Below, piece by piece: positions 6,771 to 13,152 of a stretch of DNA of 22,240 nucleotides. The notes below the pieces were generated by a model. It had not been told where the DNA came from, made no database searches, and was given only the letters and a program-made list of their open reading frames with translations. Source of the stretch: PALSA-1296 sp038322815 (GTDB taxonomy: Bacteria; Bacteroidota; Ignavibacteria; Palsa-1295); NCBI GenBank assembly GCA_038322815.1, contig JBBQGG010000052.1, forward strand, positions 1-22,240, written 5' to 3'. The position numbers and the translations under genes are program-made. The number at the start of each line of letters is the position of its first letter. The stretch's first letter is position 1.

Positions 6771-7861
6771 TAAATAACGAAATCACGCGACCACTTACAG
6801 CAAATTATTTGCTGGAATTAGCCTCAGAACCAATACAATCTGGTAGTATTTTACGAGAGCTAACGCCCCCAAAGCATTTCGATACAGCTGAATTCTCAAA
6901 CTATATTCCGCAGCATTCCTCTCAGGAAAATGCTCTGAATATCATTGCAAAATTCATTTCAAATCTTCAGGAATCAGGGGGGGGTGGCAATCGTTTTTTC
7001 GAGAAATTTTGGAGCAGTAAGGTTGAAGGAAAAGGACTCTATCTCGATGGCGGTTTCGGAGTCGGCAAGACGCACCTTTTAGCTTCGGCATTTCATGCTT
7101 TTTCCGGAGCGAAGGCTTATCTCTCTTTTCAAGAATTAATGTTCTTAGTGGGACTTCAATCACTAAACGGAGTTGCCGAATCATTTAAGAATTTTAAGCT
7201 ATTGGTGATAGATGAATTTGAACTTGATGACCCAGCGAATACGAGGATCACAACGAATCTTCTCGGTCAACTTTTTAAATCAGGTGTTTCGATCTTAACA
7301 AGTTCGAATACTCCGCCCGGAGCACTTGGAGAAGGAAAGTTCTCAGTCGAGGATTTCGAGCGCGAGTTAGGTTCATTGACAAAGCATTTTCAAATCGTAA
7401 AGATAGATGGCGAGGATTATCGCACAATTCATCGTCTTGATCAAGGAGTAGGCAACACTTGGATTTTTAGCGATGCTGAACTTGAATCATTGCTTGATTC
7501 ACGGAATTTCCAATCAATGAAAATCATAGATTCGCCATTTGATGAATTTCTTTTAGTTCTTTCTAAAGTGCATCCGATGAGAATCCGAAAGGCACTTGGG
7601 AGGATCGATGTAGGTATTCTCCGCGATATAAAACAAATTTCTCATCCCCATGAAGCATTGCGATTTGTTTATTTTATAGATAAAGCGTATGATAATAATA
7701 TGCTGCTACTTGCAAGTTCATCGGTAGAAATAAATAATATATTTCATAAGTCATATTTCGTTGGTGGAGATACAAAGAAATATTTGAGGACAATGTCGAG
7801 ATTGAGCGAGATGACGAGAATATCCAATACCGTCATTGCGAGCGACAGCGAAGCAATCTAA
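6767..7861 (+). CDS. ZapE/AFG1-like AAA ATPase
   Basis: A 364-residue P-loop ATPase similar to the AFG1/ZapE family, linked to cell division and protein turnover in other organisms. Walker A is GGFGVGKTHLL (residues 95-105), Walker B LLVIDEFELDD (145-155), sensor-1 SSN (179-181) followed by TPPGALGEGKF, and a FEREL segment matching the family's R-finger region. The TTG start at 6767 overlaps the ispH stop; no ATG occurs before residue 125, well past Walker A, so a non-ATG start is required. The last nine residues (VIASDSEAI) and the stop codon are supplied by palindromic repeat copy 2, so the natural C-terminus was probably different. A run of eight G at 6977-6984 lies before Walker A. It lacks the features of a contractile-injection ATPase. 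Confidence 0.75.
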   Translation: MINNEITRPLTANYLLELASEPIQSGSILRELTPPKHFDTAEFSNYIPQHSSQENALNIIAKFISNLQESGGGGNRFFEKFWSSKVEGKGLYLDGGFGVGKTHLLASAFHAFSGAKAYLSFQELMFLVGLQSLNGVAESFKNFKLLVIDEFELDDPANTRITTNLLGQLFKSGVSILTSSNTPPGALGEGKFSVEDFERELGSLTKHFQIVKIDGEDYRTIHRLDQGVGNTWIFSDAELESLLDSRNFQSMKIIDSPFDEFLLVLSKVHPMRIRKALGRIDVGILRDIKQISHPHEALRFVYFIDKAYDNNMLLLASSSVEINNIFHKSYFVGGDTKKYLRTMSRLSEMTRISNTVIASDSEAI

Positions 7862-7951
7862 AATCTCGATTGTATTATAAATTGATATTTTAGATTGCTT
7901 CGTTCGGGCTAAAACCTATGCTGCCTAATCGTCACATACCCTCGCAATGAC
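7832..7951. repeat. Palindromic repeat, copy 2, overlapping the ZapE-like gene end
   Basis: Outer arms GTCATTGCGAG (7832-7842) and CTCGCAATGAC (7941-7951) are perfectly complementary, and the inner stem CGAAGCAATCTAAAAT pairs with ATTTTAGATTGCTTCG over 16 bp. As in copy 1, the right arm contains the extra GGGCTAAA-type piece, here enlarged by about 20 bases (through CCTATGCTGCCTAATCG). The left arm encodes the last nine codons and the TAA of the upstream gene. The rest of 7952-8095, up to rpsP, shows no further gene. Confidence 0.9.
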
Positions 7952-8095
7952 ATTGTTAAAAATACCGGAAATTTTTCTCGGCATTCCTTGTTATATGCCG
8001 TTCACTTAAATAGTGAAGACTCTGTCTTAGGGCTTTCATCTTGTTCGCCCGGCAGATATCCTTCATAGAATCAATAACTTAGTTTACATACAAAG

Positions 8096-8644
8096 ATGGT
8101 AAAATTACGCCTTGCTAAACAGGGAAGAAAGAAACTCCCTATCTATAAGATCGTTGCAGCCGATGAACGCGCCCGCCGCGACGGAAGATTCATCGAAGCC
8201 CTCGGACAGTACCGCCCTCAGAACGAAACCGGCAAAGTCCAAATCAATGAAGAACGTGTAATGTATTGGCTAAATGTTGGTGCACAGCCGACAGATACGA
8301 TGCGTTCGATCCTTTCCAAAGAGGGAATTCTCCTAAAATGGCATTTGGAAAAGAAGAAAATTGAACCGGCGCGCGCTGCGGAAATTTTTGCTACCTGGAA
8401 ATCTAAGAAAGAAGCTCAGGCTGAAAAGAAGCAGATGACGAAATCTGAGATCGCCAAGAAAAAGAAAGCTGATGCAGAAGCTGTTAAGGCAGAAGCTGCA
8501 AGAGCCGAAGCTCAGAAAGCTGATGATGAGGCAAAAGCAGCGCAGGCTGCTATTGATGCTGCTGCCGAAGCAGAAGCCGCTGCAACCCCTGTTTCTGAAG
8601 CACCGAGCATTGATGCTTCGACTGCTGAAACGCCCGCGGAGTAA
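8096..8644 (+). CDS. rpsP: 30S ribosomal protein bS16 with long C-terminal extension
   Basis: Ribosomal protein S16, a small-subunit assembly protein. The first 80 or so residues are canonical: MVKLRLAKQGRKKLPIYKIV, ADERARRDGRFIEALGQYRP and RVMYWLNVGAQPTDTMRSIL. Typical S16 has about 80-90 residues; this one has 182, with an extension rich in Ala, Lys and Glu from about residue 100, with heptad-like KAEAARAEAQKADDEAKAA segments likely to form a long charged helix, and an acidic, Ser/Thr-containing end. Extended S16 is known in Bacteroidota and relatives. The ATG at 8096 gives the conserved start. It is followed by a strong terminator (8666-8695) and then rimM. Confidence 0.97.
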   Translation: MVKLRLAKQGRKKLPIYKIVAADERARRDGRFIEALGQYRPQNETGKVQINEERVMYWLNVGAQPTDTMRSILSKEGILLKWHLEKKKIEPARAAEIFATWKSKKEAQAEKKQMTKSEIAKKKKADAEAVKAEAARAEAQKADDEAKAAQAAIDAAAEAEAAATPVSEAPSIDASTAETPAE

Positions 8645-8665
8645 TTCAAAAGTATTTTATTTTTG

Positions 8666-8695
8666 AAACCCCGGACTTGTTCGGGGTTTTTTATT
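8666..8695 (+). terminator. Terminator or attenuator between rpsP and rimM
   Basis: A 10-bp stem (AAACCCCGGA 8666-8675 / TTCGGGGTTT 8680-8689, one G-T pair) with a 4-base CTTG loop is followed by TTTTTTATTT. It lies 22 bases after the rpsP stop and 20 bases before the rimM ATG, so it should limit rimM expression relative to rpsP. Confidence 0.9.
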
Positions 8696-8714
8696 TAAGA
8701 AGATATTCTGATAA

Positions 8715-9230
8715 ATGGAAGAAGAACAAATACTCATCGCTATTATTCGAAGGGCACATGGACTCAAAGGTGAAGTCCTTGCTGAATCATATACTTTCGA
8801 TAAGACCCGATTTAAAAAGCTTAAAGGAGTCACTCTTAAATTCCATAAAAAACCCGATCTTCATTATACGATATCCTCTTCGAGAAGTGTACCTCAAGGA
8901 GTTTTACTTACCTTCGAAGAATTAAAAGATAGAACTGCTGCAGAAACAATTCGCGGAGCAGAGATTTATATTCCTATCTCAGAAAGACTTCAATTGCCGG
9001 ATGGTAAAGCATATTATGATGAGATCGCCGGAATGAAAGTGATTGATGAGGATACTAAAGAGGAATTGGGAATAGTAAAAGAAGTAATGCCAATGCCGAC
9101 AGGGGATTTGTACATGATCAAACTTAACGACGGTTCCGAAAAACTGGTGACCAGTGCAGGGGAAGAAATTATAAAGATGGATAAAAAAAAGCGAGAAGTC
9201 AGAGTTAGACTTCTCGCTAATTACAATTAA
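8715..9230 (+). CDS. rimM: Ribosome maturation factor RimM
   Basis: RimM assists maturation of the 30S head and binds S19. The 171-residue protein has normal length. The N-terminal barrel shows ILIAIIRRAHGLKGEVLAES (the family HG.KGEV motif, residues 6-25) and LTFEELKDRTAAETIRGAEI. The C-terminal PRC-barrel shows YYDEIAGMKVID and ELGIVKEVMPMPTGDLYMIK; its usual final 'VDy..kkI.V..P.GL' element is here a more divergent KMDKKKREVRVRLL. It follows rpsP as in many bacteria, but trmD and rplS do not follow; instead a convergent gene starts its end 8 bases away. A terminator upstream suggests either read-through or a promoter of its own. Confidence 0.93.
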   Translation: MEEEQILIAIIRRAHGLKGEVLAESYTFDKTRFKKLKGVTLKFHKKPDLHYTISSSRSVPQGVLLTFEELKDRTAAETIRGAEIYIPISERLQLPDGKAYYDEIAGMKVIDEDTKEELGIVKEVMPMPTGDLYMIKLNDGSEKLVTSAGEEIIKMDKKKREVRVRLLANYN

Positions 9231-9237
9231 CATTTCT

Positions 9238-9594
9238 TTATAATGTAGTAGTTACTTCTTCAACTACTACCTGTTGCGTCTCGATTTTTTTCCTGCGCGC
9301 TCCGTACATGATTCCCGTCGGAATTACGACAAGATAGCCGAGAAGCAAAACGATAGGCGATACATCAAGCGCCAGAAATCCCATTGTTTCGCTCATTCCC
9401 ATGATGATATAGCCAAGCGTTACAACTCCGATACCGATCAAAATGTAAACGATATTACTTTGCTCGAAGGGCATATTAAACGGGCGGACACCCGAAGCCC
9501 CCTTAGTCTTGACGGTGCGCTGACGTGTTGTAGTTACCGTCGTTTTAGTACGAGGCTGCGGACGAGTTGTTGTAATACGGGTTTGTTGAGCCAT
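9238..9594 (-). CDS. DUF3098-like small membrane protein
   Basis: A 118-residue protein in two parts. Residues 1-40 are a soluble Thr/Arg-rich tail (TTTRPQPRTKTTVTTTRQR), strongly basic. From residue 41 the sequence PFEQSNIVYILIGIGVVTLG, then YIIMGM and SPIVLLLGYLVVIPTGIMY, forms two transmembrane helices (about 47-67 and 78-97) in the pattern of DUF3098, a family found in Bacteroidota and relatives. The C-terminus is charged then Thr/Val-rich. With a basic N-tail and short loop the topology is probably hairpin-like in the inner membrane. Function unknown. Converges with rimM. The 185 bases upstream (9595-9779) show no other gene. Confidence 0.65.
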   Translation of the reverse strand: MAQQTRITTTRPQPRTKTTVTTTRQRTVKTKGASGVRPFNMPFEQSNIVYILIGIGVVTLGYIIMGMSETMGFLALDVSPIVLLLGYLVVIPTGIMYGARRKKIETQQVVVEEVTTTL

Positions 9595-9779
9595 GAAAAT
9601 TGTATATAATATAAGCGTTTTGTAAACGGTGAGAGATTTTGTCTCGTTCCGCGAAATAGATTTTTATGGTTGCTATGGTTGCAATGTTCTATAAAATTGC
9701 TTTTAAGGTTAACTAACAAAAAACATCGTATATTCGTATGTAATCATTTCATTTATTAAATAAATAATAAAAAAGTCTC

Positions 9780-10403
9780 ATGATGAAAAGAATTAACTTT
9801 GTCGCTTTGTCGCTTTGTCTAATAGTGGCCTTGGGAAACACGGCCTTGGCGCAATGTCCTACAGGAATTCCGCCTACAACTATCGCGTGGAATGATGGGC
9901 CCTGTTATGATGTTGCAATAGCTGGAGGTTCACCCGGAACATGCGTCGAGCATGTTTGTACTTGTGTGAGAACGGTTGATGGAGTGCAGCAGGTTTCAAT
10001 AAAGAGTATTACACCTAGAGTCGGTTTTGAAGTAAATTGCGGTGCTATTGATTGGTCTACTGTCATAAAAGAAGTTGCAAGGGATGTAAGTACACACGTT
10101 GGCAGCCCATCACAGGTTCTACCATGTCCTGGAGATGGAGCTATTAGCATTTCAATCACTAATAATATTTGTTGGAAAATTGTCAATTCAAACCCTGATC
10201 CAACCGGCACTCCTTTATTAGCATGTAGTCCTTGCACTGATCAAGCGGGTTTTTGCCAGCGAAACTGGTCCCTCTGCATGGATCAATTTGGATTTATAGA
10301 AAGAACGCTTGTTTCTTCAAGTTTCTCACCTGGTAGTTGCACAATTGATCCAGGTTCTAATTGGGTGGTGGGTACTTGTTATACAGTGGATCTTTGTGAT
10401 TAA
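9780..10403 (+). CDS. Secreted cysteine-rich protein of unknown function
   Basis: A 207-residue protein that I do not recognise. It starts with a clear Sec signal peptide (MMKRINF, hydrophobic core LSLCLIVALGNTALA, cleavage likely after Ala24 before QCP). The mature part holds 15 cysteines, several in short pairs (CVEHVCTC, CSPC), which suggests many disulfides outside the cytoplasm, perhaps with one Cys free or paired with another molecule. No T9SS tail is visible; it ends CYTVDLCD. It lies 5 bases before the YCF48-like T9SS gene and the two probably form one operon, so a joint surface role is possible. Two adjacent ATG codons (9780, 9783) could both serve as start. Confidence 0.75.
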   Translation: MMKRINFVALSLCLIVALGNTALAQCPTGIPPTTIAWNDGPCYDVAIAGGSPGTCVEHVCTCVRTVDGVQQVSIKSITPRVGFEVNCGAIDWSTVIKEVARDVSTHVGSPSQVLPCPGDGAISISITNNICWKIVNSNPDPTGTPLLACSPCTDQAGFCQRNWSLCMDQFGFIERTLVSSSFSPGSCTIDPGSNWVVGTCYTVDLCD

Positions 10404-10408
10404 TATCA

Positions 10409-11830
10409 ATGCGTAACTTGAGAATTAACGATAATATTTTAGATGGCATTTTCCGGACAGGTATTACTGTCCGGAAAAATGTCGTTATGCTCATAACAGC
10501 ACTTGTAATATTGTTATTACCTTATCTTATTTTTGCCCAACCAACATATCAGCTTGTTCATGATGGGTTCAGAGATGGAAAGCAATATGCGTATTTAGAT
10601 ATTGCATGTTCAAATGAGAGCAATTGCACTGTTGTGGGTTTTGTCAATAATCCAACAGGAAACCCGTATTCACGGGTAATAGAGAGGACAACGGACGGAG
10701 GAATTACGTGGACTATACAGCAAAGCGGACTTCCCGATTACTTCAACGCATTTGAAAATGCACGATTAAATAAAGTAGTTGCAATCGATTCACTGAATGT
10801 TGTTATCGTGGGTGATAGCGGAATTATTTTACGAACGATCAATGCCGGCAACACATGGATCAGGCAGTCATCTGGTGTAAGTTATAAACTTTCTGATGTT
10901 TCTTTTATCGATTCTGCAAATGGTACAGCCGTTGGCGGCGTTGGATTAATTCTTGCAACGACGGATGCAGGTACCACTTGGAGGCAGATCAATGGATTAC
11001 CAATTGTTTATTTTTCATCGTGTAAAGTTTTTACATCAAAAATACAGTCGGCTTTCAAGTATGGATACGGTCCGATCTTTCATACTTCAGATGGCTGGGT
11101 AACATGGGATACTACTGCTTCACTTCTTGATCCGCTCAATCCCGATTATAAGCAAGTTGCTCGAAATAGTCAGTTTTTAGATCCTCAGAAAGTAATTGCA
11201 TACGGTTCACATAAAACGAAAGATAATTTACCAAATTTGGCAAACTGTTATATCAGGGGTACAACCGATGGCGGCAGGAGTTGGACAACTTCTTATGATA
11301 TGTTTGAGAGCAGGATTTCTTATGAACTACGAATGCTTTTGATAAATAAATCAGGAATAGGACTTGCTTCGGGAACAGGTGATAGGGGTATGCTTTATAC
11401 CATTGATGGAGGCAAGAACTGGATATCTGATTCGGTAAATTTAGAAAGCCGGTTTACGGATTTTGCAGCCGTTTCAAATTCAGGTGGTAATAATTTTTTT
11501 ATGATAGGGACGCAGCTTGATTTGCTTGGTGGTGTTATTAAGGTCGGATTTCATTCATCAAAGGTTGAATCGTATGAACAATTGAAGCTTGGTACTCATG
11601 TTTATCCCAATCCTGCGAATAATTCATTTACTATTTATTCTAACTCAGGTTTCGATGTGTCTTTTGAGCTTTATGATATGCTTGGAAGGCTCGTCAGGCA
11701 AGCACATCCTGCTGTGGGTGGGAAGTTCGTTCTGAATACTGATGATATTGCCTCCGGTGCTTACAGGCTTATTGCTAAATACAACAATGTAAAAATTTCA
11801 GTAACGACGATTGTTATAATTCACTCATAA
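10409..11830 (+). CDS. YCF48-like beta-propeller protein with T9SS sorting tail
   Basis: A 473-residue exported protein. After an unusually long n-region (residues 1-26) comes a hydrophobic segment (MLITALVILLLPYLIFA, 27-43) and cleavage before QPTYQL. The body repeats the BNR/YCF48 motif: ERTTDGGITWTIQQSG, LRTINAGNTWIRQSSG, LATTDAGTTWRQING, then HTSDGWVTWDTT, RGTTDGGRSWTTS and YTIDGGKNWISD, about six blades. The end (residues about 390-473) is a T9SS sorting domain: VYPNPANNSFTIYS, FELYDMLGRLVRQ and IASGAYRLIAKYNNVKIS. It is therefore likely secreted or cell-surface attached. ATG 10409 is kept as start because the alternative ATG 10487 would leave the signal peptide without positive charge. 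A 12-bp palindrome lies within codons 14-24. Confidence 0.85.
   Translation: MRNLRINDNILDGIFRTGITVRKNVVMLITALVILLLPYLIFAQPTYQLVHDGFRDGKQYAYLDIACSNESNCTVVGFVNNPTGNPYSRVIERTTDGGITWTIQQSGLPDYFNAFENARLNKVVAIDSLNVVIVGDSGIILRTINAGNTWIRQSSGVSYKLSDVSFIDSANGTAVGGVGLILATTDAGTTWRQINGLPIVYFSSCKVFTSKIQSAFKYGYGPIFHTSDGWVTWDTTASLLDPLNPDYKQVARNSQFLDPQKVIAYGSHKTKDNLPNLANCYIRGTTDGGRSWTTSYDMFESRISYELRMLLINKSGIGLASGTGDRGMLYTIDGGKNWISDSVNLESRFTDFAAVSNSGGNNFFMIGTQLDLLGGVIKVGFHSSKVESYEQLKLGTHVYPNPANNSFTIYSNSGFDVSFELYDMLGRLVRQAHPAVGGKFVLNTDDIASGAYRLIAKYNNVKISVTTIVIIHS
10449..10478. repeat. Perfect 12-bp palindrome in the signal-peptide coding region
   Basis: TTTTCCGGACAG (10449-10460), loop GTATTA, CTGTCCGGAAAA (10467-10478). 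It is a perfect inverted repeat inside codons 14-24 of the YCF48-like gene. There is no T-tract on either strand after the stem, so a terminator is unlikely. As RNA it would form a strong hairpin 40 bases after the start codon; as DNA it could bind a dimeric protein. Confidence 0.85.
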
Positions 11831-11862
11831 TTTTTGTTTTTCTAAATGGAATCTGCGCAGTA

Positions 11863-12078
11863 TTATGCTGCTACGGCATGCTCGAAGAGGGAGTTGAACT
11901 CCACGGATTTTAGATCAATCGTTTTGCTGGCATATTGGTAAATATCAATCCCTACAAGATTGCCGTTTTCATCGAGATCAAGAAGAACATTTGGCGCCAC
12001 TTCTTGGGTATCGAACGATTTCTTATCGCTCAAAGCAATATAGAGCGAATCAGTATCAGGAAAATAAGAAAATTTCAT
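11863..12078 (-). CDS. DUF2283 family protein, possible antitoxin
   Basis: A 71-residue protein of the DUF2283 family: MKFSYFPDTDSLYIALSDKK, then VAPNVLLDLDENGNLVGIDI and a helical tail with SLFEHAVAA. The family folds as a small beta sheet and is very often found beside a short partner of the type seen at 12075-12320; such pairs are commonly predicted to be toxin-antitoxin modules, but proof is limited. Its ATG overlaps the stop of the partner (ATGA, 12075-12078), so translation is coupled. It is the last gene of the minus-strand run from the Lol-type permease and faces the YCF48-like gene. Confidence 0.8.
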   Translation of the reverse strand: MKFSYFPDTDSLYIALSDKKSFDTQEVAPNVLLDLDENGNLVGIDIYQYASKTIDLKSVEFNSLFEHAVAA

Positions 12079-12320
12079 AGTTGTTTCCTTTCAGGTTTGA
12101 AGTTGCGATCCGGGAAAGCATTGAGTACCGTCTCGCCATCTTCAAGTGTTATAGCGCGGAGATATTTCCCCAGTTCCGGAATTAATTTCCAAAAGCGTTT
12201 TCTCCCGTCGGACTCGATGAGGGTATTTTCAGGTTCAGCAATGGTACTTTCAACCCATTCATCAAGAATATACTCTCGGCGCGATTTGACATTATTTAGA
12301 TAATATCCGGTAGTTTTCAT
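12075..12320 (-). CDS. Small partner of DUF2283, toxin-like (DUF4258-type pattern)
   Basis: An 81-residue protein with the pattern of short proteins paired with DUF2283: RREYILDEWVESTIAEPENT, then ESDGRKRFWKLIPELGKYLR, AITLEDGETVLNAFPDRNFK. The R-x-Y-I, E-W and FPDR elements are characteristic; the shape (alpha, then beta with a conserved DGR..W) resembles DUF4258 and RelE-like small proteins. Overlaps the DUF2283 gene by four bases and begins directly after the LolD-like gene ends (12321), so it is either a cotranscribed passenger or was inserted behind the Lol genes. A toxin role is inference from context and size. Confidence 0.65.
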   Translation of the reverse strand: MKTTGYYLNNVKSRREYILDEWVESTIAEPENTLIESDGRKRFWKLIPELGKYLRAITLEDGETVLNAFPDRNFKPERKQL

Positions 12321-13001
12321 TTAGTATTCTCCCAAACTCCCTTTCTCAAGATGAAATCTTCTTTGTGCTTTTAAGGCGAGATCAGTATTATGAGTAGCAA
12401 TGATAAAGGTTTGGTTGAATTTTGAAGCAAGTGAAAGCATGAGATCGAAGAGCTTATCGCTATTTTCATTATCCAAATTTCCCGTCGGTTCATCGGCAAG
12501 AACGAGTGCCGGCTGCATCATGAAAGCTCTTGCGACTGCAACGCGTTGAGCCTCGCCGCCTGATAACTCCGCAGGACGGTGAGATTTTCTTTCAAGTAGT
12601 CCAACTTCAGCAAGTAATTCTTCTGCGCGTTTTGTGGCGCTTTCGAGTTTTCTCCCGGCAATGAGGGCAGGCATTGAGATATTTTCTACTGCAGTGAATT
12701 CGGGAAGCAGATGGTGAAATTGGAAAATGAAGCCGATCTTTTTATTGCGGAACGATGCAAGTTCGGCTGAAGAAAGATCACTGGTATCTTCTCCATCAAT
12801 GATGATTGCTCCGGAAGATGGGATATCTAATGTGCCAATAAGATTGAGCAATGTGCTCTTTCCTGATCCGCTCGGACCTGTCAAGGCAACGATCTCTCCG
12901 GGCTTGACTTCGAACGAAATATCATGGAATACTTCCACAACACCCGTTCCGCTTGAAACGTATCGCTTGCCGAGAAATTGTACTTCTAAAATGTTTTCCA
13001 T
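12321..13001 (-). CDS. lolD: Lipoprotein-release type ABC transporter ATPase
   Basis: A 226-residue ABC ATPase of the LolD/MacB class. Walker A GPSGSGKST (residues 42-50), Q-loop IFQFHHLLPEFTAVEN (Gln94), signature LSGGEAQRVAVARA (146-159), Walker B ALVLADEPTGNLD (165-177), and H-loop IATHN (His204). HHLLPEF after the Q-loop is a LolD-type feature. It would energise movement of lipoproteins from the inner membrane toward the outer membrane, together with the FtsX-like permease encoded upstream at 13153-14391. A palindromic repeat (13021-13141) separates the two genes, so coupling between them may be weakened. The start ATG at 13001 precedes the conserved ILEVQFLGKRY strand. Confidence 0.88.
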   Translation of the reverse strand: MENILEVQFLGKRYVSSGTGVVEVFHDISFEVKPGEIVALTGPSGSGKSTLLNLIGTLDIPSSGAIIIDGEDTSDLSSAELASFRNKKIGFIFQFHHLLPEFTAVENISMPALIAGRKLESATKRAEELLAEVGLLERKSHRPAELSGGEAQRVAVARAFMMQPALVLADEPTGNLDNENSDKLFDLMLSLASKFNQTFIIATHNTDLALKAQRRFHLEKGSLGEY

Positions 13002-13020
13002 ATTCTTAAAATATATACAG

Positions 13021-13141
13021 TGTCATTGCGGGGAGTCGCGAAGCGACGACGAAGCAATTCCTGGAGAGTAACTAAAAGGTTTAACATTCATTTTACCTCT
13101 GGAGATTGCTTCGTCGCGCTAAAGCCCTTCTCGCAATAACA
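13021..13141. repeat. Palindromic repeat, copy 3, between the Lol-type genes
   Basis: Outer arms TGTCATTGCG (13021-13030) and CGCAATAACA (13132-13141), one mismatch; the inner stem CGACGAAGCAAT pairs with ATTGCTTCGTCG over 12 bp. The right arm again has the extra GCGCTAAAGCCC-type piece. It fills almost the whole gap (13002-13152) between the permease and ATPase genes on the minus strand, and is transcribed if these form one operon. Confidence 0.88.
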
Positions 13142-13152
13142 CAATATGTTGC

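Noticed and set aside
6767..7861. The AAA ATPase as the ATPase of a contractile injection system
   Set aside because: Motifs fit AFG1/ZapE, it is coupled to ispH and lies about 9 kb from the tube-fusion gene.
8472..8666. Second frame in the S16 extension
   Set aside because: A product of the repetitive Ala/Lys/Glu codons; the S16 frame is continuous to its stop.
10449..10478. Palindrome as a terminator of the Cys-rich gene
   Set aside because: Stem is followed by A-rich, not T-rich, sequence on the plus strand and lies inside the next coding region.
12727..13071. Plus-strand frame over lolD and repeat copy 3
   Set aside because: Antisense to a strongly supported ATPase gene and ends in repeat-derived residues.
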